Origin: Singulisphaera sp.
GTDB lineage: Bacteria; Planctomycetota; Planctomycetia; Isosphaerales; Isosphaeraceae
Assembly: GCA_027451445.1 (NCBI GenBank)
Contig: DAIDJG010000307.1
Span: 1 to 37,573 of the forward strand
Direction: 5' to 3'
DNA: 37,573 nucleotides
A model generated the notes under the pieces. It was not told the origin of the DNA and made no database searches. It saw only the letters and a program-made list of their open reading frames with translations. This document shows positions 1 to 8,850 of this stretch, in pieces; positions within the stretch are counted from its first letter, which is position 1; each line of letters begins with the position of its first letter. The translations under genes and the position numbers were made by a program.

Positions 1-96
1 TGGCCGGGGCAAAGCGGAGCGCAGCTCCCCGTGCCCCGGTGGGCCGCGCGACGCTTCCGGGGCACGTCGGCCTTCTGGCCTCCTCTGCCCCGGCCA
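1..96. repeat. Nested palindrome A (cloverleaf-like repeat)
   Basis: The outer arms TGGCCGGGGCA (1-11) and TGCCCCGGCCA (86-96) are perfect reverse complements, extendable to 14 bp with one mismatch. Between them are three further hairpins: GGAGC/GCTCC (16-20 and 24-28), a 10-bp stem CGTGCCCCGG/CCGGGGCACG (30-39 and 57-66) and GGCC/GGCC (69-72 and 77-80). Folded as single-stranded DNA or RNA this gives a four-arm cloverleaf. It lies 3' of the WD40 relic. It resembles a small non-autonomous repeat or a structured terminator. The left flank is outside the window, so its true left end is unknown. Confidence 0.6.
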
Positions 97-417
97 CCCC
101 AGGTCTCCCACATTCACGCACAATCTCTTGGGCGCCAGGAAGTTTTTTACGCAACGAAAAATCGAGGGGAACCGGGTCAGGCTAACCTTTCGTAGTCAAT
201 TTCGCAAGTTTCCCAGGGGCGCAGATGTATACATCGGGTTGGTCCTTGTCACGCTAACATCCCGTACCCCAACGTCTTATGCCAACCCCCAAAAAACCGA
301 CTGCTTCTGCCGTCAGAACCTGACCCGCCAGCCCTGGAAGATCATGGCCGCGCACGGAATCGGGGAGCACGACCTGGTGTAAGTTGCGCTGGAATGCCTG
401 GGCGCGGCCATCATTCC
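97..417. other. Non-coding stretch between palindrome A and the WD40 relic
   Basis: No convincing gene is visible. A short plus-strand reading frame at 128-382 has no recognisable domain and no good ribosome-binding site. A few coding-like words downstream of 290 are interrupted by stops and could be further gene debris. This cannot be demonstrated from the sequence alone. Confidence 0.4.
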
Positions 418-1790
418 CTACTCCTGTCGCTTTCCAGCCTGGAGTGACTCGACTCGCTTCAGGAACGCGGAGTGGGTCAGGAGGTCGAGACCGCCTCGCG
501 CGTTTTCGACCGTGTAGACGAGGTCCTTCTCCACGCGCTTGGGGTCGCCGTAGAGCAGCTCGCCGGCGGGGCTAAAGACGGCGACGTGGTCGTCGCTCAG
601 GGGAATGGCGGACCAGAGCGGAGCGCGGGTGGCCGAGTCCCAGAGGGTAAGCTTGCCGGAATGATCCGACGTCGCCAGTCGCTCACCGCGCGGGTCCCAC
701 GCGATCGATACGATGGTCCGGTCGTGGTCGACCAGCGTTCACAGGGCCTCGCCTTCGGCCGACCAGAGCCGCACGCCCCCGTTGGGGTCACCACTGGCGA
801 ACCGCTTCCCGCTTGGGTCCCATGCCACCGCATACAGCGCTGAGGGTGCGGTGAAGACCGTCTTGGACCGGCCCCCTGGCTCCCAGAGCCGGATCGTGCC
901 ATCGTTGCCCGCTGAGGTCACGTCTTGCCGTTGGGGTTCCAGGAAAGGCCCCACACCGGTCCGGTGTGTCCCTCGAGGACGGGACCGGCCGTGCCGTTGG
1001 CTTGCCGGTGACGGATCTTGCCATCACCGCCGCCGGTCGCCAGCCACTCTCCCTTGGGGTCCCATGCGAGAGACCACACGTGAGTCCCCGCCTCATGCTC
1101 TGCGCTGCGCGTTCCGTCGACGTTCCAGACCCGCACCCCCCAATCCTCGTGGGCGACCGCCAAACGCTGGCTGTCCGGGCTCCAGGCCAGCGCCGTGACG
1201 TTATGTCCCTGGTTTTCGGGGAACGTCCGCGCCGGACGCCCGTCGGCGTCCAACAGCGCGATCCGGCTTTCACCGCCGTCAAATCCGTAGACCGCGATCC
1301 ATTTTCCGTCCGGCGACCACGCGGCGCGCCCGGCGACCGGGGAGATCGTGTTATTGTTCCAGGGGGGACGCAAGACCGGGCCGCGCCGGCCATCGGCCGA
1401 GAGACTTACGAGGCCCGTGGCCGCGGTGCCGCTCGCCAGGGCCAGCCGGGTGCCATCGTGGTCCCAAAGGATATTGCCCCCGCCCCGTCCCTCGAGCGAG
1501 ATGAGGGGAGTGCCGTCGGATTGCCAAACCTTGAGGAATCGCCCCCCCGCCGCGGCGAAGCTACGGCCGTCGGGCGCCCACGCCGCCGCCAGGGCAGCTC
1601 CCGCAATCCCGACCGCACCCGGCTTGCCATCGGATTCCCAGGTTCTCGCCTTCCAATCCCAACTGCCCGAGAGCAGCCACTTACCGTCAGCGGTCCAGGC
1701 GAGGCTGGCGACCGATCCCACCTCGCTCGCGAAGACCGGCCCGGCGGTCCCGTCCGGGTTCCATAGGATCCGGGAAAAACCCGCATGCAT
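418..1790 (-). pseudogene. WD40-repeat protein, broken (frameshift and nonsense codon)
   Basis: The conceptual product is about 450 residues of WD40 (beta-propeller) repeats, with recurring blocks such as WSPDGKW, WDPKGEW, LAWTADG and IRLWEPG. The first frame runs from 1790 to a stop at 918. The repeat pattern then continues in another frame after a one-base deletion near 920, just after the residues WNPNGK. That frame meets an in-frame TGA at 739-741, but WD40 sequence resumes directly after it (IVSIAWDPRGERLATSDHSG) and ends at a TAG at 418-420. There is no good start or Shine-Dalgarno site at 1790, and the protein begins mid-repeat. The 5' part is therefore probably lost. In planctomycetes such C-terminal propellers are often attached to serine/threonine kinases, but no kinase domain remains here. 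I read it as a decayed gene. A sequencing error could explain one lesion but hardly both plus the missing start. Confidence 0.7.
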
Positions 1791-2016
1791 TTTGCGTACT
1801 TTCCCTATTCCAAACTGAACTCGTCCTCGGGTAGTTTACACCCCGGCGTTTGGTCCGGGGGCACCACGACGACTCTCTCCCGCCCGGCCAGCCACCGATC
1901 AATTCGCGCCGCCGCGACAGCATCTTTGTGGAACAGGGAAGGCTGTGCGGCGGCGCGATTTTTTTTCCTGGCAGTTCGTCGTGTGCTGGAGGCGGCAACG
2001 AACGTCGCGTACCTCG

Positions 2017-2325
2017 ATCCGTTACCACGGAATCGCGAAGGGTCGTCTGGAAGTACCGGTCGGGTGGGACGCGGAGATCGTCATTACGCGTGAGAATACG
2101 GTGATCGGTTGACGCGCGCTGGGAAACACCGATGTGGACAATGCAAGCCTGGTCCATTTCGTCCCGATGTCCGACGGGCGCGCGACCGAGGTAAGACTCG
2201 TCTTGAAGTAGGACCCGCCCGCCAAAAAACTCGGCGTTGCGGTCAGCGAATTGCCCGACGGACAGATCCAGGGGGACTTGCACTGGTTCAAGCGGGTGAT
2301 GGAAATCGACGCTCCCCTCGTCCAG
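2017..2325 (+). pseudogene. START/SRPBCC-domain ('cyclase', COQ10-like) relic
   Basis: Reading through two stops gives a recognisable C-terminal half of an SRPBCC/START-domain protein of the polyketide-cyclase/COQ10 type. The pieces are VPVGWDAEIVITRENTVIG, then TGA (2110-2112) where family members usually have Trp, then RALGNTDVDNASLVHF, then GRATEVRLVLK, then TAG (2209-2211) where an aromatic residue is usual, then DPPAKKLGVAV and the terminal helix GDLHWFKRVMEID. The N-terminal half, with the usual FWRDL..LP.FM segment, is not visible upstream. The relic points toward the 3' end of the minus-strand oxidoreductase and lies behind the WD40 relic, so 418-2325 is a patch of decayed genes. Both limits are approximate. 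Confidence 0.65.
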
Positions 2326-2385
2326 GGACGAAACCCGCGGTCGCGAGGAGAGAGGCACTCCGTCCCGAACGCGCCGCGGCTGATG

Positions 2386-5280
2386 CTACGAGGGGACGAC
2401 CACGGATTGGGGGGCGCTCTCCTTGATCATGGTGTCGACCCACGCCTGCTGACGTTGATTTTGTCCGTTCAGGTGCAGGCAGAGCTCGTGCAGCGCGTCA
2501 TCCCGCAGCTCCCTGGCGGCGTCATCCACGACCTTTGCCGCGACGTGGGCATCGGCCGCGAGAACATACAGCGAGTGCAGGTCCCTGAGCAGCCCGAAGC
2601 CCCCGGCCCGCGGCTTCGGAAAGAGGGCACGCCGCAGCTCTCTGGGCTCCTGCTGCGATCGGTCGCCGTACTTCTCGAGGAATGGGCCCAGGCTCTCAAT
2701 GGCGCGTCGGGAGAAGTTGCCGATGAGCTTTGCCCCCTCCCGGATCTCGGCGTTCTGCACGTGCTGTGAGGAGAGATGCTCGCAGGCCGTGGCAAACTCC
2801 TCGTTCGCGTCCTTCAGGAAGCCCAGGTAGTCGGCCAAGTGACTCCGCTCCTTCCCATGAGTCCCGCCCATGACGGCGTCGGCGAGCGCCGAGGCGCGGT
2901 CGGCCACCTGCGACGCCGCTCCGACGACCTTCGCGGCGAGCGACGTGTGGCCGGCCTTGGTGACCTTCACCGCGGCATACTTGAAGCTCGGCTGCTTGCT
3001 CACGACGTCCCAGGCCGTGAGTGTCAGTTCATTGGCCGCGTGGGCGTGCCCGTCCGGGCCGTAGCGATCCGACTCGGGGTCGTCCCAGTAACCGTAATGG
3101 AACGGGATGAAGACGTGCCCCGGGAGGATGTCGCCGATCTGGGCCGTCGCACGCACTGTCGCCCGACGCGACGTGATCTCCACCATATCCCCTTCCATGA
3201 TGCCTAGGCGCTCGGCATCCGCCTCGTGGATCTGGACGAACGCCTCGGGTGCCGCTTGTTGCAGCTCGGGCGTGCGGCCCGTCTTGGTCCGGGTATGGAA
3301 GTGGTAGACGATCCTGCCAGTGGTCAGGGCGAACGGGTAGTCCTCGTCCGGCTCCTCGTGCGGCGGATGGTATTCGGCGGGCTTCAGCCATGCGCGGCCA
3401 GCGGGGTCGTTGGCTTTGTAATCAACCGGCAGGATATGCCCCCCCGTCTCGAGGTCGTGGCCGAAGTCGCCGCAGTCGTCGTAGCCGGTCGGAAAGCGGA
3501 AGTCGTCGTAGAGCCGTTCCTTGCCTTCGGGGTAGGGCTCGTTGCAGGGCCACTGAATGCCGGACCGGGCGCTGAGCTTGGCGTAGCTCAGGCCGCTGTA
3601 GTCGCACGGCATGCCCTTCGAGCAGGCCTTCCATGCCTCGAACGCCCCCTCGGAATCCGACCATTTCAGCAGAGGCCCGCCGTCCTTGTCCCGGAAGTCC
3701 ATGCGGCGGGCGAAGTCGAGGAAGATGTCCATGTCCGCCCTGGCCTCGCCCGGCGGCTCGATGGCCTTGTGGGCGATGTGGACGGTGCGCTCATAGTTGG
3801 TGAACGTCCCGGTCTTCTCGCCCCAGAGCGCCGCCGGCAAGACGACGTCGGCCAGCATTGCCGTCTCGGTGAGGAAGGCATCCTGGACGACGACGAAGAG
3901 CCGTTCCTGTTCCAGAATGCGCCGGATACGGTGGAGCTCCGGCAGGGAGACGGCGGGGTTCGTCGCCACCACCCAGAGGAATTTGATGGAGCCCTCCTCG
4001 GCCAACCGGAAGATCTGCAGGGCATGTGTGGGCGGTCCCCAGGCGGGGATCGTGTGCGGCTCGACGTTCCAGACGCGGGCGAGCTGCGCGACGTGTCGGG
4101 GGTTGTTCCAGTTGCGGAAGCCCGGGAAGTCGCCGTCGCAGCCGGTCTCGCGGGTGTTCTGCGCCGTGGGCTGGCCGTTGGACTGGATCACCCCGCACCC
4201 GGGCTTGCCGATCATCCCCCGGATGAGCACGAGGTTGTTCACCTGGCAGGCCGCGGCAGTCGCCTCGCTCGCCTGGTAGAAGCCCTGCAACACGGTACAG
4301 ATCAATCGCTGCGCCGAGCCGAGAACTCGTGCGGCTTCGTGCAGCCGATCGGCTGGGATGCTGGTGATCTCCTCCACCCGCTCGGGCGGGTACTTCGCCA
4401 CGACATCCCGCAGTCTCTCGAAGCCCACGGTGTGATTGTCGATGAAGTCCTGATCGACGTTGCCCTGGCGGATGATCAGGTTGATGAGTCCGTTCATGAC
4501 GGCCACATTCGTACCCACACGGGGAGCGAGATGAACGTCGGCCTCCTTGGCCGTGTCGGTGCGCCTGGGATCAACGACGACGAGCTTCGGCGGGTTCGGA
4601 CCGCGTCGTCGGTCGAGGATGCGCATCCAGGCCACGGTCTGGGTGGCCGCGACGTTGTGCCCGAAGTGAGCGATGCAGTCGGCGACGTCGTAGTCGGTCA
4701 CACTGGCGGGGTTGCCGTCGTTGCCGAAGGTCTCGCGGAGTGCGAACGAGGCGGTCGCGGTACAGAGCCGGGTGTTGCCGTCGACGTGCTTGGTGCCCAG
4801 GCCGGCATGGGCCACCACGCTGAGGGTGTAGTAGTCCTCGATGAAGAGCTGGCCTGAGTTGTAAAAGCCCACGGCGCCTGAGGTGTACTTTTCGCGTACT
4901 TCCTTGCAGCGGCCGACGATCCGATCCATCGCCTCGTCCCACGACGCCTCGCGGAGCGCTCCGCCGGGCTTCCTGCCGTCCCGGATGAGCGGCCGGGTGA
5001 GTCGGTCGCGGCTGGCGTTGGCCTGCCAGCCGTTGAGTCCCTTGGGTCCGAGGCGTCCGTGGCTGACGCGGTCGTCGGCCCTGCCGCGAACGCCCACGAT
5101 CCTGCCCCCTTTGACACCGATGTCCAGACCGCAACCGTTGGTGCACAGGACGCAGCACGACTGAACCCAGCGCTCGGGTTCCTCGTCGGTCCGCGCGTCG
5201 ACCCGGACGGGCCATTCGGCCTCGCCGAAGTACGGAGTGCGAGTTCCCCAGACGTCCTTGATACTGTCGCGCGACTTCAT
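2386..5280 (-). CDS. Molybdopterin oxidoreductase (formate dehydrogenase/nitrate reductase-like) with C-terminal helical extension
   Basis: A 964-residue catalytic subunit of the DMSO-reductase superfamily, expected to bind Mo/W-bis-MGD and act with a separate electron carrier. An Fe-S motif lies at C43-x2-C46-x3-C50. The usual fourth Cys is replaced by Gly78 in RLGPKG, while Lys80 remains. NTRLCTATA (Cys173) matches the molybdenum-ligand region of NapA/NarB-like enzymes. The Mo-domain blocks [38 protein letters not shown] and the C-terminal dinucleotide-binding domain ([19 protein letters not shown]) are all present. From about residue 795 a roughly 170-residue helical segment with many His, Cys and acidic residues extends beyond the normal end. 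No Tat signal is seen, so the protein is probably cytoplasmic. GGAG lies 7 nt before the ATG. No fdhD, accessory Fe-S or membrane subunit is adjacent. The substrate cannot be assigned. Confidence 0.85.
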   Translation of the reverse strand: MKSRDSIKDVWGTRTPYFGEAEWPVRVDARTDEEPERWVQSCCVLCTNGCGLDIGVKGGRIVGVRGRADDRVSHGRLGPKGLNGWQANASRDRLTRPLIRDGRKPGGALREASWDEAMDRIVGRCKEVREKYTSGAVGFYNSGQLFIEDYYTLSVVAHAGLGTKHVDGNTRLCTATASFALRETFGNDGNPASVTDYDVADCIAHFGHNVAATQTVAWMRILDRRRGPNPPKLVVVDPRRTDTAKEADVHLAPRVGTNVAVMNGLINLIIRQGNVDQDFIDNHTVGFERLRDVVAKYPPERVEEITSIPADRLHEAARVLGSAQRLICTVLQGFYQASEATAAACQVNNLVLIRGMIGKPGCGVIQSNGQPTAQNTRETGCDGDFPGFRNWNNPRHVAQLARVWNVEPHTIPAWGPPTHALQIFRLAEEGSIKFLWVVATNPAVSLPELHRIRRILEQERLFVVVQDAFLTETAMLADVVLPAALWGEKTGTFTNYERTVHIAHKAIEPPGEARADMDIFLDFARRMDFRDKDGGPLLKWSDSEGAFEAWKACSKGMPCDYSGLSYAKLSARSGIQWPCNEPYPEGKERLYDDFRFPTGYDDCGDFGHDLETGGHILPVDYKANDPAGRAWLKPAEYHPPHEEPDEDYPFALTTGRIVYHFHTRTKTGRTPELQQAAPEAFVQIHEADAERLGIMEGDMVEITSRRATVRATAQIGDILPGHVFIPFHYGYWDDPESDRYGPDGHAHAANELTLTAWDVVSKQPSFKYAAVKVTKAGHTSLAAKVVGAASQVADRASALADAVMGGTHGKERSHLADYLGFLKDANEEFATACEHLSSQHVQNAEIREGAKLIGNFSRRAIESLGPFLEKYGDRSQQEPRELRRALFPKPRAGGFGLLRDLHSLYVLAADAHVAAKVVDDAARELRDDALHELCLHLNGQNQRQQAWVDTMIKESAPQSVVVPS

Positions 5281-5531
5281 GGGTTTCTCCGGCTCATCGA
5301 TCGTTGACCCACAGCGGCCACGCGAGTCGTCTCGACTGAGGAGGAAAGCACATGCACTTCAAGGCGGTCCCGAGTGTCTCTGCTCCGCACCCCCAATGCG
5401 TGTCCTGGACTTTGAAGGGCGATCGCGGCGGCCTCGTGCGCGCCGCGCGGCGAGCCCAAACACGGATTAAGGCCGGGCGACAGCCGACGGGGGAACCGTC
5501 GACGCGCCCGGCCCGAGATTGCGCCGGGATT
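5281..5531. other. Intergenic: oxidoreductase 5' side and LEPR gene 3' side
   Basis: This stretch contains the leader of the molybdopterin enzyme (minus strand) and, toward 5471-5513, a strong hairpin behind the LEPR-type gene, listed separately. No gene is recognisable in the remainder. Confidence 0.5.
5471..5513 (-). terminator. Hairpin downstream of the LEPR-type gene
   Basis: A 9-bp outer stem GGCCGGGCG/CGCCCGGCC (5471-5479 and 5505-5513) encloses a second stem CGACGG/CCGTCG (5485-5490 and 5496-5501). It begins about 18 bases after the stop codon of the minus-strand gene. There is no strong U-run, so intrinsic termination is plausible but unproven. Confidence 0.45.
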
Positions 5532-6680
5532 TTACAGGCCGAGACCACCAAGCAGCGAGGTCACGCCGCCGGTAAGGGTGCCGACGGCGTTGTTAACCTG
5601 GCTCGTCGTGGTTGTGTTGACCAGAGTGCCGGCATCGCCGAGCAGCGTGCCGATGTCGGTCGTGACGTTGTTGAGCAGCGAGCTCACGTTGTTCGTGCCG
5701 CCGCCGATGGCCGTCGTGAGGCCGCTCACCAGTGAGTTGATGTCGCCGGTCACGGTGTTCAGTTCCTGGTTGACCTGGCCAAGCAGCGAGGTCACGTCGC
5801 CGAACACACTCTTGACGGTGTTCGCGAGATCGCCGGTCAAACCCCCAACAGTGCCTGCCACGCCGCTCAGGGCCTGGTTGAGGGTGTTGACCGTGCTGCT
5901 CAAGTCGTTGAAGACCGAGCCGATCAGTTTGCCGACATCAGGGGTTCCGCCGCCGAGGGCACCGGTCACGTCGCTGAGCAGGGTGCCGATCCCGCTGCTG
6001 ACGCCGGCCAGCGCGCCATCGAGTGCAGTGGTGGCGCCGGTGGCCACCTTATTGATCTGGCCGATCAGCGTGTTGATTTCGCCTTCGACGGTGGAGGGCA
6101 GCGAGGTGTTGTTCAGCAGGTCTTGCAGCTTGCTCGTCACGCCGGTGAGCGTGGTGTTGATCGTGCTGGCCAGCCCGGTCACGTCGTTGGTCACCTTGGT
6201 CAAGGCGCCGGTCAGGTCGCTCGCCAGTTTCCCGAGATTGGCGGTGCCGCCGCTGAGCAGGCCGCTGTCGCTCAAAATTGGGCCGATCAGGCCGTAGAGG
6301 TCGCCGGTGACGTGTCCGATGGTGCTTTGCACCGAGCCCGCCAACTGGCCGATGCTGCCGGTCGCGCTGTGGAGCGTCGACGAAACGCTGCCGAGGATCT
6401 GGTTGAGGTCCGTGGTGACGCTCTTCACCGCGGTCTGCAGTTGGTTCTCGAGTGACTGCACTGCGCCGGTCACGCCGCCCAACGCCGATGAGCCTCCGCC
6501 GTTATTGTTGTCGCCCTGGTTGTTTTGGACGTTGATGTGGCCGCGTACATTCACGCTCGCCGGCATCACGCTCATGTGCGAGAGCACTGTGCGCTGTTCA
6601 AGCCCCTCGAGTGCCAGCGCCGCACGTACCGGACGGCGGCGGGTTTCAGCGTCAGAACGAAGGATCTTCACGATGTTCAT
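5532..6680 (-). CDS. LEPR-XLL-type repetitive exported/surface protein
   Basis: A 382-residue protein. Its N-terminus RRRPVRAALALEGLEQRTVLS matches the planctomycete LEPR-XLL motif (basic stretch, then LE.LE.R.LLS) found at the start of many large surface or secreted proteins. The motif's role is not established; targeting or processing is assumed. The rest is low-complexity and rich in Ser, Thr, Gly, Val, Leu, Asn, with recurring units such as LSDVTGAL, LLGQVNQEL and VTGDINSLVSGL. Their hydrophobic spacing suggests long amphipathic helices or a fibrous structure. No enzyme domain is visible and there is no Cys after the start. GGAG lies about 10 nt before the ATG. A 43-base hairpin follows the stop. 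A structural or envelope role is inferred only from composition. Confidence 0.7.
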   Translation of the reverse strand: MNIVKILRSDAETRRRPVRAALALEGLEQRTVLSHMSVMPASVNVRGHINVQNNQGDNNNGGGSSALGGVTGAVQSLENQLQTAVKSVTTDLNQILGSVSSTLHSATGSIGQLAGSVQSTIGHVTGDLYGLIGPILSDSGLLSGGTANLGKLASDLTGALTKVTNDVTGLASTINTTLTGVTSKLQDLLNNTSLPSTVEGEINTLIGQINKVATGATTALDGALAGVSSGIGTLLSDVTGALGGGTPDVGKLIGSVFNDLSSTVNTLNQALSGVAGTVGGLTGDLANTVKSVFGDVTSLLGQVNQELNTVTGDINSLVSGLTTAIGGGTNNVSSLLNNVTTDIGTLLGDAGTLVNTTTTSQVNNAVGTLTGGVTSLLGGLGL

Positions 6681-7773
6681 CTCTGTTTACTCCGTCACTT
6701 GGTGCCACGATGTTGTCCATCCTCCCGGTGATCTGAGCCAGCGGACCCCTCCTGGATCCCTCGCCGACAGAGGGCGCACCCGCCCTATCGTCGCGTTCCG
6801 ATGTCCGGCGAAACACCAGCGCGGAGCGGAATGGAACCGCGCAAACGCGGCCATGATTGCGACTGCTCGTAAGGTGCGATTCAGCGGCTCGTGCGACGTT
6901 CCCTCGCAGGACTGGTGCCGGGCACAACCGGCCCGGGAAGACGGAATATGGGCAAGGCAACGATCGTGCCACGCCGATATAATACGGTGTAGATTCAAGG
7001 ATGTTTGGTTAGCGAAGCCTCGTCGATCTGTCCTAAGTTAGTACGCCGACGCATCTAATGCGACATCCCGTGGGACAAATTGATTCTGACGTCGGCATGG
7101 TTGCATGTGATCGCGCAGGCGAGCTTACGGGCGTGAGAAAGTAGGCTTCCCAGGCTCGGAAAACCGCTTGCGCACGGTGCGAGCCGCAGTTTGTGGGGTC
7201 GCCGAGGTTGTCTCAGTTTTCCTAGCTTGGACAAAGTCCAGAGAAATATCAGGCTCGCTGCCCACCGCAATTTCGCCGAGGCAGCCATGGCCCAGGCGGA
7301 TCCGTTACCGCTGGTCTTCTCCATCGGCCAGATATTCCAGTCGACGCGGGCAGTCTTTAGCCGTGGTGCGAGCGCCGGACGAAGGAGCGAGGAAAGGACG
7401 CTCGCTTCAACGCAGCCGTGCGAGTTTCTGGTTCGGCGTCCCCACAATGCCTGGTCTGAGCTCAGCCTGTGGCTCAGGGACGCCGGCCGAGCGGGTGGGT
7501 GATCACCAGGGGACGCCCGAATGCCGGGTGCATCGCGTACACCCACGCCCGGGAGATCATCCTTCGCCGAACGAGCCTGGACGAAGCGTTTCACGAGCGC
7601 CGCCGAGGTGTTCGTGGCGAGTTTGGCCGGTTGTTCGAATCGCGATTACGGCCTGGCCCGCCGCTCCTGTTCCTCACCCCGGAATCTGAACTAAAGTCAG
7701 GGCAGAAGAGTATTTATAAAAGGAACCAAGAATCGAAGAGATGATCGGCCCGCTCGATCGAGGAGATAACGTA
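6681..7773. other. Long stretch without a convincing gene
   Basis: About 1.1 kb. Open frames exist on both strands (for example 7055-7594 minus and 7168-7689 plus), but none has a recognisable domain, coding-like composition or a good ribosome-binding site. Isolated promoter-like words occur, such as TATAAT at 6978-6983 and an AT-rich TATTTATAAAA just upstream of the 80-residue gene at 7774. Decayed genes or a non-coding RNA cannot be excluded. Confidence 0.4.
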
Positions 7774-8016
7774 ATGAGATGTCTGGAGAACTACATTCTA
7801 AAGTATGGTCAGGAGTTCGGCCCCGTGCTTTACCACGCGCTTCAGAGCCAGGCCGCGCACGCCGGTGTGAGCGCGCGGCTTCGTCGTAAGCTTGCCGTCC
7901 TTACCGGGAAAACCCCTGCCGTTCTGAAGAATCCACCCGCCGAGAAGCCACTGCCGCTTTTCCCAGAGCCTGTCGCGGCTCTTGAAGACACCGAGGTCAT
8001 GGCGCTCGGGGCCTGA
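7774..8016 (+). CDS. Small hypothetical protein (80 aa)
   Basis: The ATG at 7774 is chosen because GAGGAGA precedes it by about 8 nt; an in-frame ATG at 7741 has no such site. The product has a helical N-terminal half (CLENYILKYGQEFGPVLYHALQSQ), a basic middle (SARLRRKLAVLTGK) and a Pro-rich tail (PPAEKPLPLFPEP). No family is recognised. An AT-rich promoter-like stretch (TATTTATAAAA, about 7711-7721) lies upstream. The gene ends 6 bases before nested palindrome B, which may serve as its terminator. Confidence 0.65.
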   Translation: MRCLENYILKYGQEFGPVLYHALQSQAAHAGVSARLRRKLAVLTGKTPAVLKNPPAEKPLPLFPEPVAALEDTEVMALGA

Positions 8017-8022
8017 GCTCTC

Positions 8023-8199
8023 AGAGTCTGTCCCAATAGTGCGAGAAGCGTGGAAATGGGGACTGGCTCCGGACGTCTTCGGACGGTGCCAGTCCCCATT
8101 TCCACGCTTCTCGCTCCGCCGGAAAAGGGGGACAGGCACCTCGAAGACTCGGAGCCGGTCCCCCTTTTTCGGCTCCGCTTCACTTCCGGGACAGACTCT
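8023..8199. repeat. Nested palindrome B (MITE-like element, two long hairpins in an outer stem)
   Basis: The outer arms AGAGTCTGTCCC (8023-8034) and its complement (8188-8199) enclose two hairpins. Hairpin B1 is a perfect 27-bp stem (8041-8067 and 8088-8114). Hairpin B2 is a 16-bp stem with one G:T pair (8118-8133 and 8158-8173). The B1 loop holds GTCTTCG (8075-8081) and the B2 loop its complement CGAAGAC (8142-8148). The 9-mer CTCTCAGAG occurs at both borders (8018-8026 and 8196-8204). With it as target duplication, the element would be 8027-8195 with 8-bp terminal repeats TCTGTCCC/GGGACAGA. The 9-mer is itself nearly palindromic, which weakens that reading. The GGGGACAGGCACC-like words resemble repeats that I associate with IS200-type/REP elements in many GC-rich genomes. 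The element fills the gap between two convergent genes. Confidence 0.75.
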
Positions 8200-8228
8200 C
8201 AGAGGCGCGGCACGTCTTCCGAACGATC

Positions 8229-8831
8229 TCAGGAGGGCTTGAGGACCGATTCGAGGTCGAGGCTGGCCGAGGGTCGTATATCGGCCTTCAGGACCTTCTC
8301 CATCTGTTCGAGAGCGTGCTTGTTCTCCTGCTCCGTGTTGGACGCGACACAGTCACCAGGGACGAACAGGCGGTAATCTCTCATGTAGGCATCGTTCGCC
8401 GTGAAGAGGACGCAGATATTGGCGGCGATGCCGGTGACGATCAGTGTCTCGGCCCCGAGGTATTCCAGCAGGATGTCGAGGGTCGTCGAGAAGAACCCCG
8501 AGTGTTTCGGTTTCAGGACGAAGTAGTCGTCCTGGTCGGGGACGAGGAGCTCGGCAACAGGCCGGCCTCTTACGGCGTCCTTGAGGCAATGTTCGACCTG
8601 GGTGTGGAAATTCGACCGCCACCGGCCGAAGTTGTCGTTGACATAGACAGCAGGGATGCCCAGGTCCTTCGCCCGCTTCTTCAGCGCCACGAGATTGCGC
8701 GCCATCGGCAACGCGTACCTCAGGATCTCCTCTCCGTCCGAGAACTCGAGGTCGTTGATGACGTCGATGAGGATCAGGGCGGCCGCGGCCTTGTCCGGCG
8801 CGTTCCCATGAAGGTCTTCATTTCGAGACAT
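8229..8831 (-). CDS. Isochorismatase-family cysteine hydrolase
   Basis: About 200 residues from the ATG at 8831, which follows GAGGG; an upstream in-frame start is possible but would overlap the preceding gene. The catalytic triad is visible: Asp23 in LILIDVINDLEF, Lys in FVLKPKHSGF (about 107-109) and Cys140 in VTGIAANICVLFTA with the preceding cis-peptide region. The family includes nicotinamidases, isochorismatases and N-carbamoyl hydrolases. The substrate cannot be read from the sequence. The gene starts 19 bases after the stop of the DUF892 gene, so the two form an operon and are probably co-expressed, perhaps under stress. Confidence 0.9.
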   Translation of the reverse strand: MSRNEDLHGNAPDKAAAALILIDVINDLEFSDGEEILRYALPMARNLVALKKRAKDLGIPAVYVNDNFGRWRSNFHTQVEHCLKDAVRGRPVAELLVPDQDDYFVLKPKHSGFFSTTLDILLEYLGAETLIVTGIAANICVLFTANDAYMRDYRLFVPGDCVASNTEQENKHALEQMEKVLKADIRPSASLDLESVLKPS

Positions 8832-8850
8832 TGGGCCGCCCTCGCGATCG

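Noticed and set aside
128-382. 84-residue plus-strand frame near the left edge
   Set aside because: No domain, no good start signal; could be debris but cannot be supported.
3226-4857. 543-residue plus-strand reading frame opposite the molybdopterin oxidoreductase
   Set aside because: It is the antisense of a clearly conserved gene; no domain, no ribosome-binding site; a consequence of GC-rich codon use.
7055-7594. 179-residue minus-strand frame in the long gap
   Set aside because: Composition dominated by Arg, Ser, Pro, Ala; no domain and no ribosome-binding site.
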